A stretch of DNA of 64,000 nt from Plasticicumulans acidivorans (GCF_003182095.1 NZ_QGTJ01000008.1:1-64000), one strand, 5' to 3'. Numbered from the stretch's first letter, positions 9,039 to 17,408 are shown. Program-made: numbers and translations. Notes: generated by a model not told the origin, from the letters alone.

Positions 9039-9275
9039 ATGAACAAGAAGTTAAAGCCCTCAGCTACAAGAAAGCATTTCGCTCTGAACCTGAGGAAGGC
9101 GCGGGAGGGGCTCGGCCTTTCTCAAGAGGCTCTGGCCGATGCCGCGGGCCTCCATCGAACCTACGTCGGATCGGTGGAGCGTGGCGAGCGGAATATCTCC
9201 ATCGACAACATCGAACGGTTGGCATTGGCACTCGGGGTTCCTCCTGCTTCACTACTGGAGGAACCGAAGAAGTGA
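9039..9275 (+). CDS. pvuIIC: Restriction-modification controller protein (C.PvuII-like, XRE-type HTH)
   Basis: A 78-residue protein that is almost entirely one helix-turn-helix domain: [20 protein letters not shown], then [20 protein letters not shown] and [13 protein letters not shown]. This is the C-protein family, which delays endonuclease expression after entry into a new host by activating its own operon through C-boxes. Such boxes lie directly upstream. The stop overlaps the endonuclease GTG start (GTGA), the same coupling as in PvuII. Confidence 0.9.
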   Translation: MNKKLKPSATRKHFALNLRKAREGLGLSQEALADAAGLHRTYVGSVERGERNISIDNIERLALALGVPPASLLEEPKK

Positions 9276-9858
9276 CACTTTCGCCGCACGACGATTACCA
9301 GCGCCTACTCGAAATCTGGCCCGCCGTACAGGAGTATCAGGCCCTTGCCACAAAGCACGGGATTGATGACGTATTCCAGGACAACGGCGGGAAGCTGTTG
9401 CAGGTTCTCCTGCTGCTGGGCTTGAAGATCATTCCGGGCCGCGAAGGGAATGACGCGGTGGACGCCTCCGGGCGCGAGTATGAGCTGAAGTCGGTCAACA
9501 TCGAGCTGACACCCACGGATTCTCGACCCACCACCACATGAACCCGGTCATCATCGCCAAGTATCGGCAGGTGCCTTGGGTGTTCGCCGTCTATCGAGAT
9601 ATCGCCCTGCAAACGGTGTATCTGCTCGAACCGGCTGACCTTGAGTTCTACTTCACCAAGTGGGAACAGAAGTGGCACACGGACGGCGGGAAGGACATCA
9701 ACAACCCGAAGATTCCGATCAAGTACGTGATGGCCCACGGGACGATGATCCACGGCACTGCGCCGGACCTATCCATCAAGCGGAAGAAGGTTGTCACCAA
9801 CAAGCGCAAGGCCAAGACTCCGCCGGACGCGGCAGGCTTCGAGCCCGACGAGGTGTAG
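9272..9858 (+). pseudogene. pvuIIR: PvuII-type restriction endonuclease, frameshifted
   Basis: The first part (9272-9541, GTG start, GGAGG 10 bp upstream) closely resembles R.PvuII, including [13 protein letters not shown] and the catalytic D61, E71 and K73 of the PD-(D/E)xK site. Near 9512-9516 the reading frame changes: [21 protein letters not shown], which must follow directly, is encoded one frame over and continues to 9858. A single missing base would explain it. The second part carries the DNA-contacting His cluster and the C-terminal subdomain, plus about 30 extra basic residues beyond the usual end. The broken first frame stops at 9541 and overlaps an ATG at 9538 (ATGA). Most likely this is an inactive gene or a sequencing error; a split two-chain enzyme is a remote alternative. 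Confidence 0.9.
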
Positions 9859-10017
9859 GCAAGGCCTGCCGCCTTCCTCCTCCGGGTCGAGGGGCGAGGT
9901 TGTACGCCTCCCGGAAGTCTCCAACGACAGGCCTTGAAGGGTGAAGCCCGCGCGCCCAATCAAGAGGACGGAAGCGTGAGGCGCACACCGCTGACGCGGG
10001 CGGCGGGCTTCATTCGG

Positions 10018-10182
10018 TCAGCGCCCGCGCGGCTTCGCGTTCGGGCGCTTGTAGGCGTGATTGATGAAGCCTTGAAGCTGGGTTGCGACGGTCCCGCGCT
10101 TCATCGCGGCCACGTTCGCATCCCGCTGGGCTTGCCGTACTTGGTGAATGGCTTTCGCCTTCGCTACGTTGTGCTGTGCCAT
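10018..10182 (-). CDS. Small basic hypothetical protein of the island
   Basis: A 54-residue, strongly basic protein (MAQHNVAKAKAIHQVRQAQR at the start, ending in KPRGR). GAGGAG lies 7-12 bp before the ATG at 10182. It follows a zinc-ribbon gene by 10 bp in a leftward group. I do not recognise the family; the charge suggests nucleic-acid binding, which is only a guess. About 160 bp between this gene and the endonuclease contain inverted AAGGCCTG/CAGGCCTT arms and no gene. Confidence 0.6.
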   Translation of the reverse strand: MAQHNVAKAKAIHQVRQAQRDANVAAMKRGTVATQLQGFINHAYKRPNAKPRGR

Positions 10183-10192
10183 GACGGCCTCC

Positions 10193-10387
10193 TCAGTAGA
10201 TGGTGCGGACTTCTTCGGCGCACTTTGGACAGAACCTGTGCCCGGCGTGTGCGCTCCAGAAGCCAGCGCGACAGCGGATGCAGGCGCGAACCTTCACCCG
10301 CGGATCGTCAGCCCGGAGCCAGCGCGGGACATGCCCGCCCCAGCCCCGCGGTAGGGCCGGGGTGTTCTCAGGCTTCGCCACCGTCAT
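10193..10387 (-). CDS. Small zinc-ribbon protein
   Basis: A 64-residue protein with two CxxC-type knuckles (CIRC near residue 36 and CPKC near residue 54) framing GFWSAHAGHRF, a classic small zinc ribbon. Its start at 10387 overlaps the end of the 253-residue gene by 20 bp, so translation is likely coupled. Many phages and satellites encode such proteins as transcription or packaging accessories; the exact role is unknown. Confidence 0.65.
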   Translation of the reverse strand: MTVAKPENTPALPRGWGGHVPRWLRADDPRVKVRACIRCRAGFWSAHAGHRFCPKCAEEVRTIY

Positions 10388-11129
10388 CGCCCGCGGCCTC
10401 GTCAATTGCCTGACGGGACAACGCCAACGACAGGTTGGTGATCCCGTCCGCCTTGCCGCGGACAAACTCGCGGTCAGCCGCAACGGCGGACTTGTAGGCG
10501 AGCTGGACGCCTTCGAGCTTCGCCGTCATGCGCTTCCAGACCTCGCCCAGCATCCGTTCGGCCAAGGCCTGAACGGCGAACGGGCGGCGATCCTTCGGGC
10601 GGCGGTCGATCACGGTGGCGATGGCAGCGCCAAGCACCATGTCCCCGGTCATGATCGCGGTACGGGCGGCGGTTTCGAGTTCGACCGGGCCAGCGCCTTC
10701 GAGCTGCTGCATCAGGTGAGTGCGGCGAGCTTCGCCCAAGGCGACACGGCCCAGCATCGTCGCGGGCGAGGTGTAGACGGCTTGGATTGCGGCGGCTTCC
10801 GCTGCGTAGGCTTGCAAGCCCTTGAGCATGGCGGCGCGTTCCGCTTCGGAACTGGCGATGAGCTGGCGGTGGATGTTCGCGGCCTTGTTCGCGGCGTTCT
10901 TCTTGGCGAAGGCGCGAGCGGTGGCGCGATCCTCCGGCGAGGCGGAGGTGATGAATTCTTCGGCTTCCCGGGTGTAGTTGTTCCGGGCGTCCATGACCGT
11001 GTTTTGCAGCTTCTCAACCTTGCGGGAGAAGGCGGTGGCCGTTTCGGCGGCACGGTCGCTGAGGTATTGCGCGCGTTCCTCGTTCAGCGTCACGCCGGAG
11101 GGAACGGTGTTGAAGTCGATGGTTGCCAT
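10368..11129 (-). CDS. Helical protein of unknown function in the satellite
   Basis: A 253-residue, Ala-rich, mostly helical protein with long charged segments that could form coiled coils, especially residues 20-110. AGGAG precedes the ATG at 11129. It lies just downstream (leftward) of the terminase operon, separated by about 160 bp that may hold its promoter. The position and composition resemble phage scaffold-like or size-redirection proteins, but no diagnostic motif is visible and I assign no function. Confidence 0.7.
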   Translation of the reverse strand: MATIDFNTVPSGVTLNEERAQYLSDRAAETATAFSRKVEKLQNTVMDARNNYTREAEEFITSASPEDRATARAFAKKNAANKAANIHRQLIASSEAERAAMLKGLQAYAAEAAAIQAVYTSPATMLGRVALGEARRTHLMQQLEGAGPVELETAARTAIMTGDMVLGAAIATVIDRRPKDRRPFAVQALAERMLGEVWKRMTAKLEGVQLAYKSAVAADREFVRGKADGITNLSLALSRQAIDEAAGDDGGEA

Positions 11130-11281
11130 GTCGGGCTCCTGTCTCAGTTGTCACAACCGGGAGAGGCCCAAAGCACGTAACCAGCGGGGCTCATCCCACT
11201 ATCAAGGCGCGGGCGCGAAATGCCCACACTTTCAGTAAGGATAAGGCCCCGATCCAGTCCGCGGCAAGAAATTTATCTTGT

Positions 11282-11311
11282 AGATCAACGGCTTACTTTA
11301 CTTTTTCGGGT
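11282..11311 (+). repeat. 30-bp direct repeat, copy 1
   Basis: An exact 30-bp copy of 17699-17728. Here it covers the last codons and stop of the exported 87-residue protein; in copy 2 it covers the end of the integrase gene in a different reading frame. Confidence 0.9.
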
Positions 11312-11556
11312 TCGGTCGGGGTGCAAATGATGGCCCGTTCCAGCGGTCGGCTGGGGTCCGGGCGGCACTCCATGCGCTCGAACTGGAGCGCGGCTCCTCG
11401 GGCCGTCTCCTGAACGCGGACGGGAGGCGCGAGGCGTGCCGAGAATGTGCCGACCTGCGCCCGCCGGAGCGAGTCCTGGGCAGAGTACAGGGGGCGCTCC
11501 TCCGCTGCCGCTACGGTGGCGAGAATCAACAGCGGGACGGCTACAAGGCTACGCAT
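11293..11556 (-). CDS. Small exported hypothetical protein
   Basis: An 87-residue protein with a cleavable signal peptide (MRSLVAVPLLILATVAAAEE, cut after AAA). The short mature part has two cysteines (in MECRP and IICTP) that could form a disulfide. GAGGAGG precedes the ATG. It begins 12 bp after the terminase large-subunit stop, so it is the fourth gene of that operon. An exported protein made with packaging genes could be a spanin-like or superinfection protein, but nothing proves it. The last codons lie in the 30-bp repeat. Confidence 0.6.
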   Translation of the reverse strand: MRSLVAVPLLILATVAAAEERPLYSAQDSLRRAQVGTFSARLAPPVRVQETARGAALQFERMECRPDPSRPLERAIICTPTEPEKVK

Positions 11557-11568
11557 GGCGGGACCTCC

Positions 11569-12972
11569 TCAAACGTACATGACACGGTCGCCGGTATCGG
11601 GCAGACGCGGCGGCGCTCCGCCGAAGTCGCCCACGGTCACGAGGCCCGAAGCGGACCCGGCCAGCCCGTAGCTGGTCGCATCCAGCCAGTGATCCACGGC
11701 CTTCGTGTCCACGTCCTCCGGGTTGCGGGGATCGCGCGGCAAACTGGGCACGGTGCGGAGCCATCCGGCGCAGCGGCTCGCCACGTAGAACTCCCGCGCA
11801 ATCATCATTTGCTTCAACGCCTCGAAGCGCGGCACGCGCGGCCCCTTGCGAGCGGGCGAGACGCGAACCCCGGCGGCGCGGAACAAGTCGCTGATGCTGT
11901 CCTCGTGACGCCCGGCGGTCTTGGCTTCGGCGGCGGCGTCGATGACGCCCCGCGCGCGGACACCGGAGCGGGCGCACATGGCATGAAGGGCGGGGGCAAT
12001 CTGCGACGGCGAACGGCCCGTGCCGCGGGCGATGTTGCGCGGGTCGAACTCCGCGTGCTCGTCATACACCACAACGCTGCCCTTCGGCATCACCCGATCA
12101 TCCGGGAGCCGCACGTCATAGGCGAGCGTGCCCATGAGCAAGGCGACGCACGGCGCGGCGCTGCCCCAGTCGATGGCGAGCTTGAGCGATGCGAACAGAT
12201 GCGGCGGGAGGTCGTGGTGGTCGATCACCATTTCATCGGCCCGCCACGATCCGGCGAAGAAGTCCCCCGTGATCGCTGACCAGTCGCCGTGCCGGTGCGC
12301 CTTGTACAGCGCCGGGTCGGTGGTCCGCAGAACCTCGAAGTTGCGCTGGTACGCCTCCGGCAGGTGCGGGTTTGAATCGACCGTCGAAGGCGCATAGGCC
12401 CAGCTCTGCCCGGCGAACTCGAAGATTGCCCAAGGGTCGCGCGCGGTGACGTACCGCTCCGACAGGGCGGAATGGTTCGCCCCGCCGGGGTTCCCGGCAA
12501 GGATCATGCGGAGCGGGACGCCCGGAGCGCGCAGCGACAGCCCGAGTTGGTCGATGACTTCCAGCGGCGGACCTTCGCCTGCTTCGTCCACGATCACGAG
12601 GCTGTAGGTGTGGCCCTGAATCGTGTCTTGTAGGGCGCTCACGGACTCGCAATGCGTCATGAAGATCGCTGCGCCGTTCGGGAGCCGGAACACATTGTCA
12701 TTCATGTTGTAGCTGACGCCCGGCCCGAAGGCGGAGCGGAGCAGGCCCCGGAGTTCTTCGGCGAACTGAAGCAGCGACTTCAACCGGCGGCGCGTCACGA
12801 GAACCCGAGCACGCGGGCCGTATTGCTGGACGTGTCGCAGGATCAGGAGCATCAGGGCGAAGGACTTGCCACCCCCGCGGCCCCCGCCAAGGAACAAGAA
12901 CACGTCCTCAGGCACCGCCAACACGCGGGCCTGAAAGGCGGTCGGGCGGATCACGTTGTCAGTCGGATACAT
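11569..12972 (-). CDS. terL: Phage terminase large subunit
   Basis: A 467-residue DNA-packaging motor. The ATPase domain has Walker A GGGRGGGKS (about residues 29-37) and Walker B LVIVDEAG (about 125-132). The RNase H-like nuclease domain shows acidic residues in KLAIDWGS and RGVIDAAAEA and the final AVDHWLDATSYGL. It overlaps the small-subunit gene by 14 bp. A complete large terminase in an element without capsid genes is unusual: most satellites carry only the small subunit and use the helper's motor. Confidence 0.92.
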   Translation of the reverse strand: MYPTDNVIRPTAFQARVLAVPEDVFLFLGGGRGGGKSFALMLLILRHVQQYGPRARVLVTRRRLKSLLQFAEELRGLLRSAFGPGVSYNMNDNVFRLPNGAAIFMTHCESVSALQDTIQGHTYSLVIVDEAGEGPPLEVIDQLGLSLRAPGVPLRMILAGNPGGANHSALSERYVTARDPWAIFEFAGQSWAYAPSTVDSNPHLPEAYQRNFEVLRTTDPALYKAHRHGDWSAITGDFFAGSWRADEMVIDHHDLPPHLFASLKLAIDWGSAAPCVALLMGTLAYDVRLPDDRVMPKGSVVVYDEHAEFDPRNIARGTGRSPSQIAPALHAMCARSGVRARGVIDAAAEAKTAGRHEDSISDLFRAAGVRVSPARKGPRVPRFEALKQMMIAREFYVASRCAGWLRTVPSLPRDPRNPEDVDTKAVDHWLDATSYGLAGSASGLVTVGDFGGAPPRLPDTGDRVMYV

Positions 12973-13384
12973 GGATCACCCTCGCGTATTCCTCGGGGCT
13001 CAGAGCCGCATTGATTTGAATGAGGACGCGGGGCGCTTCGCCGGGGCCGTCCTCGCGTCCGATCTTGTAGAGCTTGTCGCCCAGCCATTCGGCGGCGCGG
13101 GTGTCGCCTTCCTTCATCCGGGCGCGCATGACGGCGATGACCTCGCCCGCGCCCTCCGCCCGGCCTTCCTCGATTGCCAGCGCCAGCGGGGACAGCTCGC
13201 CTTCGGCGTCATCCTTCTTGAGGGCGTTCCACTGCGCGGGGGATAGCCCAAGGGTCCGGCGGATGGCGTGCTCACGGCACCCTTCGGCGGCGAGTTCGCG
13301 CACTACGTTCAGCGCGTCAGCGGGCAGGCCCTTCGTGGCGAGGTCGCGGACGATGCCCTTGGTCAGTTGAGTGTTGCGGCTCAT
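12959..13384 (-). CDS. terS: Phage terminase small subunit (putative)
   Basis: A 141-residue protein directly upstream of terL. It has an N-terminal helix-turn-helix (about residues 25-60, EGCREHAIRRTLGLSPAQWN) and a helical oligomerisation region, the plan of small terminases that recognise the packaging site. It overlaps both neighbours (ATGA with the recombinase-like gene). The assignment rests on layout and HTH more than on a signature motif. Confidence 0.75.
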   Translation of the reverse strand: MSRNTQLTKGIVRDLATKGLPADALNVVRELAAEGCREHAIRRTLGLSPAQWNALKKDDAEGELSPLALAIEEGRAEGAGEVIAVMRARMKEGDTRAAEWLGDKLYKIGREDGPGEAPRVLIQINAALSPEEYARVIHVSD

Positions 13385-14007
13385 GCTTCGGCCTCCTCGG
13401 TGGCGAGGGCAGCGGCGGCTTCCAAGTCCTTCCTGATGCGGTAGATCGCGGACTTGCCGGCGTGCGTGATCGTGCGGACACGGTCGGGCTTCACCCCGGC
13501 CTTGAGCAGCGCGGCGATCTTGTCCTCAAGGCTCCGGGACATGCGAGGCGCGCCGATCTTCACGCCCTTGGCCCTCGCCTTGCGGTGGCCCCGGCGCAGG
13601 GCTTCTACGCGCACAGCCTTGTCGAACGTGACCACGGCGGCGACGGCGCGGAGGATCGCGGCCCCGGCGGGCGTGCGGGTGTCGAGGTCGAGGTCAGCGA
13701 CGTACAGGCCAGCGCCAGCCACGGACAGCTCGCGGAGCAGTTTTTCGAGGTCGCCCACACTACGGGCCAGCCGGTCGAACGAAACAGCAGCGATGCCATC
13801 CGCTGCGCCCCGGAGGGTGTCGAAGATCGCGCGGTCAAGGTACGGGCGGGGATCGCGGGCGGCGCGGGTGTCAATGTTCTCGTCAGCGTACTCAGCAACC
13901 ACCTCATGCCCAGCAGCGGCGCAGAAGGCGCGGAGCGGGGCGAACTGGTCCTCAGTGGCGGGGTCGGTGTCGAGTGCCCGGCGGGCGTACAGGATGAAGC
14001 GGGCCAT
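13381..14007 (-). CDS. Serine-recombinase-family protein lacking the catalytic serine
   Basis: A 208-residue resolvase/invertase relative. Residues 1-140 carry the N-terminal fold with YAR (residues 7-9) and FDRLARSVGDL, the conserved DRLxR region. The C-terminus has an HTH (LLKAGVKPDRVRTITHAGKSAIYRIRK). The family's active site is YxRVST; here the stretch reads YARRALDTD, so no serine is at or next to the catalytic position. It heads the terminase operon by an ATGA overlap. It may act as a DNA-binding regulator or architectural protein. Paired ACCCGCCTA repeats lie 66-93 bp upstream. Confidence 0.85.
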   Translation of the reverse strand: MARFILYARRALDTDPATEDQFAPLRAFCAAAGHEVVAEYADENIDTRAARDPRPYLDRAIFDTLRGAADGIAAVSFDRLARSVGDLEKLLRELSVAGAGLYVADLDLDTRTPAGAAILRAVAAVVTFDKAVRVEALRRGHRKARAKGVKIGAPRMSRSLEDKIAALLKAGVKPDRVRTITHAGKSAIYRIRKDLEAAAALATEEAEA

Positions 14008-14072
14008 GATGGTCGGGTCCTATCGTGAATGCGGTTTCGATAGATTCTAGCGACCGGATCACGAGAGATAAA

Positions 14073-14100
14073 GGTTTTTAGGCGGGTGTATAGGCGGGTT
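14073..14100 (-). repeat. Internal, reversed copy of the arm-type repeat
   Basis: On the minus strand this reads ACCCGCCTA, TAC, ACCCGCCTA, then AAAACC: two copies of the same 9-mer found just inside both ends of the element. It lies upstream of the recombinase-terminase operon, so the protein that binds the end sites could also control this operon. Confidence 0.65.
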
Positions 14101-14258
14101 TCTCCGCGAAACATGCGTAAATTCCAACGACTATGGAGAACTGCGGGGAGAAAGCCTCCGCCATAATCGGCGCGGCGTGATCTTGTATGCGTGCCGGTCG
14201 CTGCTGGCCCATGACGCCGGGCGGCGGCGCGGGGGTGAATCAGCCCAAGGGGCGGGAG

Positions 14259-14580
14259 CCGTTACGCGGTTACGGGTCGCTACGCGGCGGGACTGCTTCC
14301 ACGTAACTGCCCCGAACCCCATACGCTTCTGGCTTTCCCGGCTTTCCGTTACGCGGTTACGGGGAAAGTAGGTAAAAGACTTCAGGAGGGGAGGAGAACC
14401 GGGACCGGCTCCCGCCCGACCCGTGGGCGTAGGGCGTCGCGCCGTATACGCGTAAGGGTCTAATAGGAATTGACGCGTATCGCGTAACCCGAGCGCAAAA
14501 AATACAGCCGGAAGTCCACCCGTTGATGGATTTCCGGCCGTTACGGGGAACCCGCCCATTTTCGCGTAACTCTGGCACCT
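14259..14580. repeat. TTACG-motif cluster; candidate replication origin or operator
   Basis: The 580-bp gap between the recombinase and primase genes holds an 18-bp direct repeat, CCGTTACGCGGTTACGGG, at 14259-14276 and 14346-14363. Further single sites are CGCGTAAC near 14480, TTACGGGGAA at 14541-14550 and CGCGTAAC near 14572. Each 18-mer contains two GTTACG half-sites. Iterated sites next to a primase-helicase gene are typical of satellite origins (as in P4), but they could be operators. No gene with a ribosome site is visible in 14008-14586. Confidence 0.6.
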
Positions 14581-14586
14581 CGCCCA

Positions 14587-16803
14587 TCAGAAGGGAGCGA
14601 GGCCCGCCGGGTTTCCGTCCCCGGCCCAGACGTAGATGCGGCACAGCTCCCCGTCGATCCGCACGGGGCCTTCTGGCTTCCACCTCAGCGCCGTCATCGC
14701 CTCCTTCACCTTCCGGGGTACTCCGCCGTTGCGGTCCTTCTGCGGAATGCCCAAACGGTTGTAGACCGCCTCCGTCTTGACGATCCATTGGCCCTTCCAT
14801 TGCTGGATTTCGTCGCGCATTCCTTCGAGGCATTCCATGAATCCCTCGTCAACCACGCGGCGTTGCGCTTGCGCCTGCTTCGCGCCGGTGGCGGCTTCCC
14901 CTTCGAGGGTCAGCGCGTAGTCGCCGGAGCGGTAGCGGGCCAGCGCCTCCGCGATGAGCTGGTCACGCGCGGCGTGCAGGCCTTCGAGGTCAACACGGGA
15001 CACGGCGACCGGCCAGAAGCGGCGGTTCTCGGTCGGGTCTTGTAGGAAACGCTCCTCATTGGTGGTTCCCGCCAAGACAAAGCGCCGGGGGACCGTGACG
15101 GGGCTGCGCGCGTAGGCCGGGCGTCCGGTATCGGCCTGCCGGGCAATCGTCGCCTTGAGGGCTGAAACGTCCTTCTTGCTCATGCCGTCCAGCTCTGCGC
15201 ATTCGAGAATCCACACGCCGGAGGACACCTCCAAGACTTCGCGGGCGTCCCGCGCACCAAGGAAGGCGGCATCAGAGAAGAACTCATCACCCGCGAGGAT
15301 GCGCAGCGCGGTCGATTTCCCCACGCCTTGGCCTCCCATCAGCACCAGCATGTAATCGAACTTCAGGCCCGGCTCGAAGGCGCGAGCGATTGCCGCGGTC
15401 AGCCACACGGCCCCGGCGGCGCGCGTGTATGGGCTATCCTCCGCCCCGCAGAAGTCGATCAGCCAGGAATCAAGGCGCGGCCTCCCATCCCATGCCGGGA
15501 GGGCATGGAGGTGGTCGATCAGCGAGTCAAAGCGGTTTTCCGTACACAGCGACAGCACCGCCTTGTTCGTGTTCATGTCGCCCGGATCGAAGCCGAAGCG
15601 GCGGATGATCTCGTCACGCAAGATGCGCTCCGCGTGGTCGGAGAACTCCCCGGCGAACTCCTGCAACTCATGGGAGCCCACGAGGTGGCGGGCGCGGAAC
15701 TTGTCATAGCGGCATTCCACGCCCATCAGTAGCAGCGCCGTCCGGGCGTTCCAGTAGCTGGCCCGCGGTTCGCCGTCCTTGTTCACGCGGTCCCAAGTCG
15801 GAAGCTGCGCGGCTTCGGCCACCTTCGCGCGGGCCTTCTGGATCTGGTCCGCGGCGTAGGCCTGCCAGCGGGGTTTCTCCCGCACGCTTTCCGCAATCTT
15901 GTTGTTCGGGTCCGTGATCGCGGCGAAGATCACCGCATCATCAGCCCCGGCCCGGACAAGGTCGCAGCAGACAGCAAACAACGCTTCGGAGCGGGAGGGG
16001 TACTTGGCTGGATCAAGCGGGTCCTCGCCGGTGGCGATCCGCGCAAGGGTCGATTCCTTGAGCGTTTTGCCGTTGGCCTTTGCCCACGCTAGCAGCTCCT
16101 CCGTGCCCATTCCCATACCCTCGCCCAAGGGCACGGGCGCGGATGCCTTCCCGGTGGCAGCGCGGGGCTTCGTGCTGACGGCGGGGGCGGGCTTGAACGC
16201 GGTCAGCGGATAGGTGGCACCCGTGCGGCTGTACACCTCCGCCTCGCGCGGCTCCCGGCCCTTGTCGCGCTTCTTCTTGTTCGGCCAGTTCATCGTCCCC
16301 GGCGTGCGCATGATGCGCGAAACGTCGTGGCACGAGTCAGCACCGAAGGCGAGTTCAAGCGCCCGGTTGTAGCGTTCGGCCTCGTGGGCCTTGTCGGTGT
16401 CGCCGTCGATGTTCAGCGGCTCCGCCAGACGCCAGAAGGCCTGAAAGCCTCCGCCGGAGTCGATCACCAGCGAGGGAGCCGGGACGCCCTTGGGCAGTTC
16501 GGCAGTCAGCAAGCGAAGGATGCGGGCGCGCTCCTGCTCGAAGTCCTCCCCGGTGCGCGGGTCGATGTCAACGTGCAGGTATTCAACGGCGGCAATGTCC
16601 TCCTTCTTCGCCTTCGCCGTCAGCGGTCCCCGCGTGCGATTGACGTGGAAGTAGATGTTCTTGTTTTCGTTCTGGCGAATGGCCCACGCCTCCGCCTCCT
16701 TCGAGTCGGTGAAGGTGCGCGTCTCGGTTTTCCCGTCCGGGACGATGGACGTGAGAACGAACGGCCCGCCGGGGCGGTAGTTGTCGAGGAAGTCAGCAAT
16801 CAT
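14587..16803 (-). CDS. Primase-polymerase / VapE-type helicase replication protein
   Basis: A 738-residue replication protein. Residues 1-170 resemble a RepB/AEP-type primase, with YLHVDIDPRTG as the metal-binding strand and SGGGFQAFWRL. The C-terminal half is a virulence-associated E (VapE) superfamily 3-like ATPase: Walker A MGGQGVGKST, Walker B VWILECAELDG and the RFVLAGTTNE sensor strand with ENRRFWPV. Such two-domain proteins replicate P4-like and PICI-type satellites from a nearby origin. The start overlaps the upstream gene by ATGA. Together with the AlpA-like and 116-residue genes it forms a leftward early operon. Confidence 0.9.
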   Translation of the reverse strand: MIADFLDNYRPGGPFVLTSIVPDGKTETRTFTDSKEAEAWAIRQNENKNIYFHVNRTRGPLTAKAKKEDIAAVEYLHVDIDPRTGEDFEQERARILRLLTAELPKGVPAPSLVIDSGGGFQAFWRLAEPLNIDGDTDKAHEAERYNRALELAFGADSCHDVSRIMRTPGTMNWPNKKKRDKGREPREAEVYSRTGATYPLTAFKPAPAVSTKPRAATGKASAPVPLGEGMGMGTEELLAWAKANGKTLKESTLARIATGEDPLDPAKYPSRSEALFAVCCDLVRAGADDAVIFAAITDPNNKIAESVREKPRWQAYAADQIQKARAKVAEAAQLPTWDRVNKDGEPRASYWNARTALLLMGVECRYDKFRARHLVGSHELQEFAGEFSDHAERILRDEIIRRFGFDPGDMNTNKAVLSLCTENRFDSLIDHLHALPAWDGRPRLDSWLIDFCGAEDSPYTRAAGAVWLTAAIARAFEPGLKFDYMLVLMGGQGVGKSTALRILAGDEFFSDAAFLGARDAREVLEVSSGVWILECAELDGMSKKDVSALKATIARQADTGRPAYARSPVTVPRRFVLAGTTNEERFLQDPTENRRFWPVAVSRVDLEGLHAARDQLIAEALARYRSGDYALTLEGEAATGAKQAQAQRRVVDEGFMECLEGMRDEIQQWKGQWIVKTEAVYNRLGIPQKDRNGGVPRKVKEAMTALRWKPEGPVRIDGELCRIYVWAGDGNPAGLAPF

Positions 16804-17150
16804 TCTGCGACCTCCTGAAACAGGTAGATTCCGCGGCGATACCCGGCCTTGTTGTCGAACCAGCCGTTGTCGGCAGGATCGGCCTTGCCGCCCATCACCT
16901 CGTTGCAGTGATCGAGGGTGCGACGGAACCAGACGGCCCGCGGCGAGCGGTCGGAGGAGCGCGCGGCCTGCTCGGTCAGTTCTTCGAGCTGGGCAAGGAC
17001 CGTATCAACAAGGTGTTGATCGGCTTCGGTGTTGCACTCAGGCCCGGCGGGGAACACGCGGAGAGGGTCGAGACGGAGCAGCCAAGCGACGTAGGACGCG
17101 CGGCGGGCTTCGGTGGGCGCAGCTATTTGCGCAGTGAGGCTCGGTTTCAT
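16800..17150 (-). CDS. Hypothetical protein of the early operon
   Basis: A 116-residue protein between the AlpA-like and primase genes, coupled to the latter by an ATGA overlap. It is acidic to neutral, with a helical middle (LVDTVLAQLEELTEQAA) and a conserved-looking C-terminus rich in aromatic residues (NGWFDNKAGYRRGIYLF). I do not recognise a family. Its position suggests a replication accessory. Confidence 0.65.
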   Translation of the reverse strand: MKPSLTAQIAAPTEARRASYVAWLLRLDPLRVFPAGPECNTEADQHLVDTVLAQLEELTEQAARSSDRSPRAVWFRRTLDHCNEVMGGKADPADNGWFDNKAGYRRGIYLFQEVAE

Positions 17151-17162
17151 GGGTCCGTCTCC

Positions 17163-17408
17163 TCACTGCTCTTGCGCATTCAGCCACGCATCAATTTCGT
17201 TCAGGTCCCAAACGGTGGCGCGGGGACCGATCTTGCGAGCGCGGGGGAAGTCGGGGCGTTCGGCGTGCCAGCGCCAGAGGGTGGCGAGGCTGACGCCCAG
17301 ATATTGAGCGGTGCCGGTGGGGCGGGCGTTGCGCCGTTCTTGGCGGCGGGCGAGTTCTTCGGCGACAGCCTGTTTCAAGGCTGGCAGCGGGATCGTTTCT
17401 TGTTTCAT
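17163..17408 (-). CDS. AlpA-family transcriptional regulator / excisionase-like protein
   Basis: An 81-residue protein with a winged-helix MerR-like AlpA domain: TAQYLGVSLATLWRWHAERPDFPRARKIG (written here over residues 33-61), then VWDLNEIDAWLNAQEQ. In P4-like elements AlpA-type proteins activate integrase expression or act as directionality factors. The gene heads the leftward early operon. ATG 17408 lies in a good context; a longer version would need an unlikely upstream start. Confidence 0.85.
   Translation of the reverse strand: MKQETIPLPALKQAVAEELARRQERRNARPTGTAQYLGVSLATLWRWHAERPDFPRARKIGPRATVWDLNEIDAWLNAQEQ

Noticed and set aside
9538..9858. Second half of the endonuclease as an independent gene
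   Set aside because: Its residues continue the R.PvuII sequence directly and it has no ribosome site of its own apart from the ATGA overlap, so it is better described as part of a frameshifted gene.
14131..14559. Minus-strand open frame of 142 codons between recombinase and primase genes
   Set aside because: Low-complexity Pro/Arg composition, no ribosome site, and it overlaps the repeat cluster, which explains the region better.
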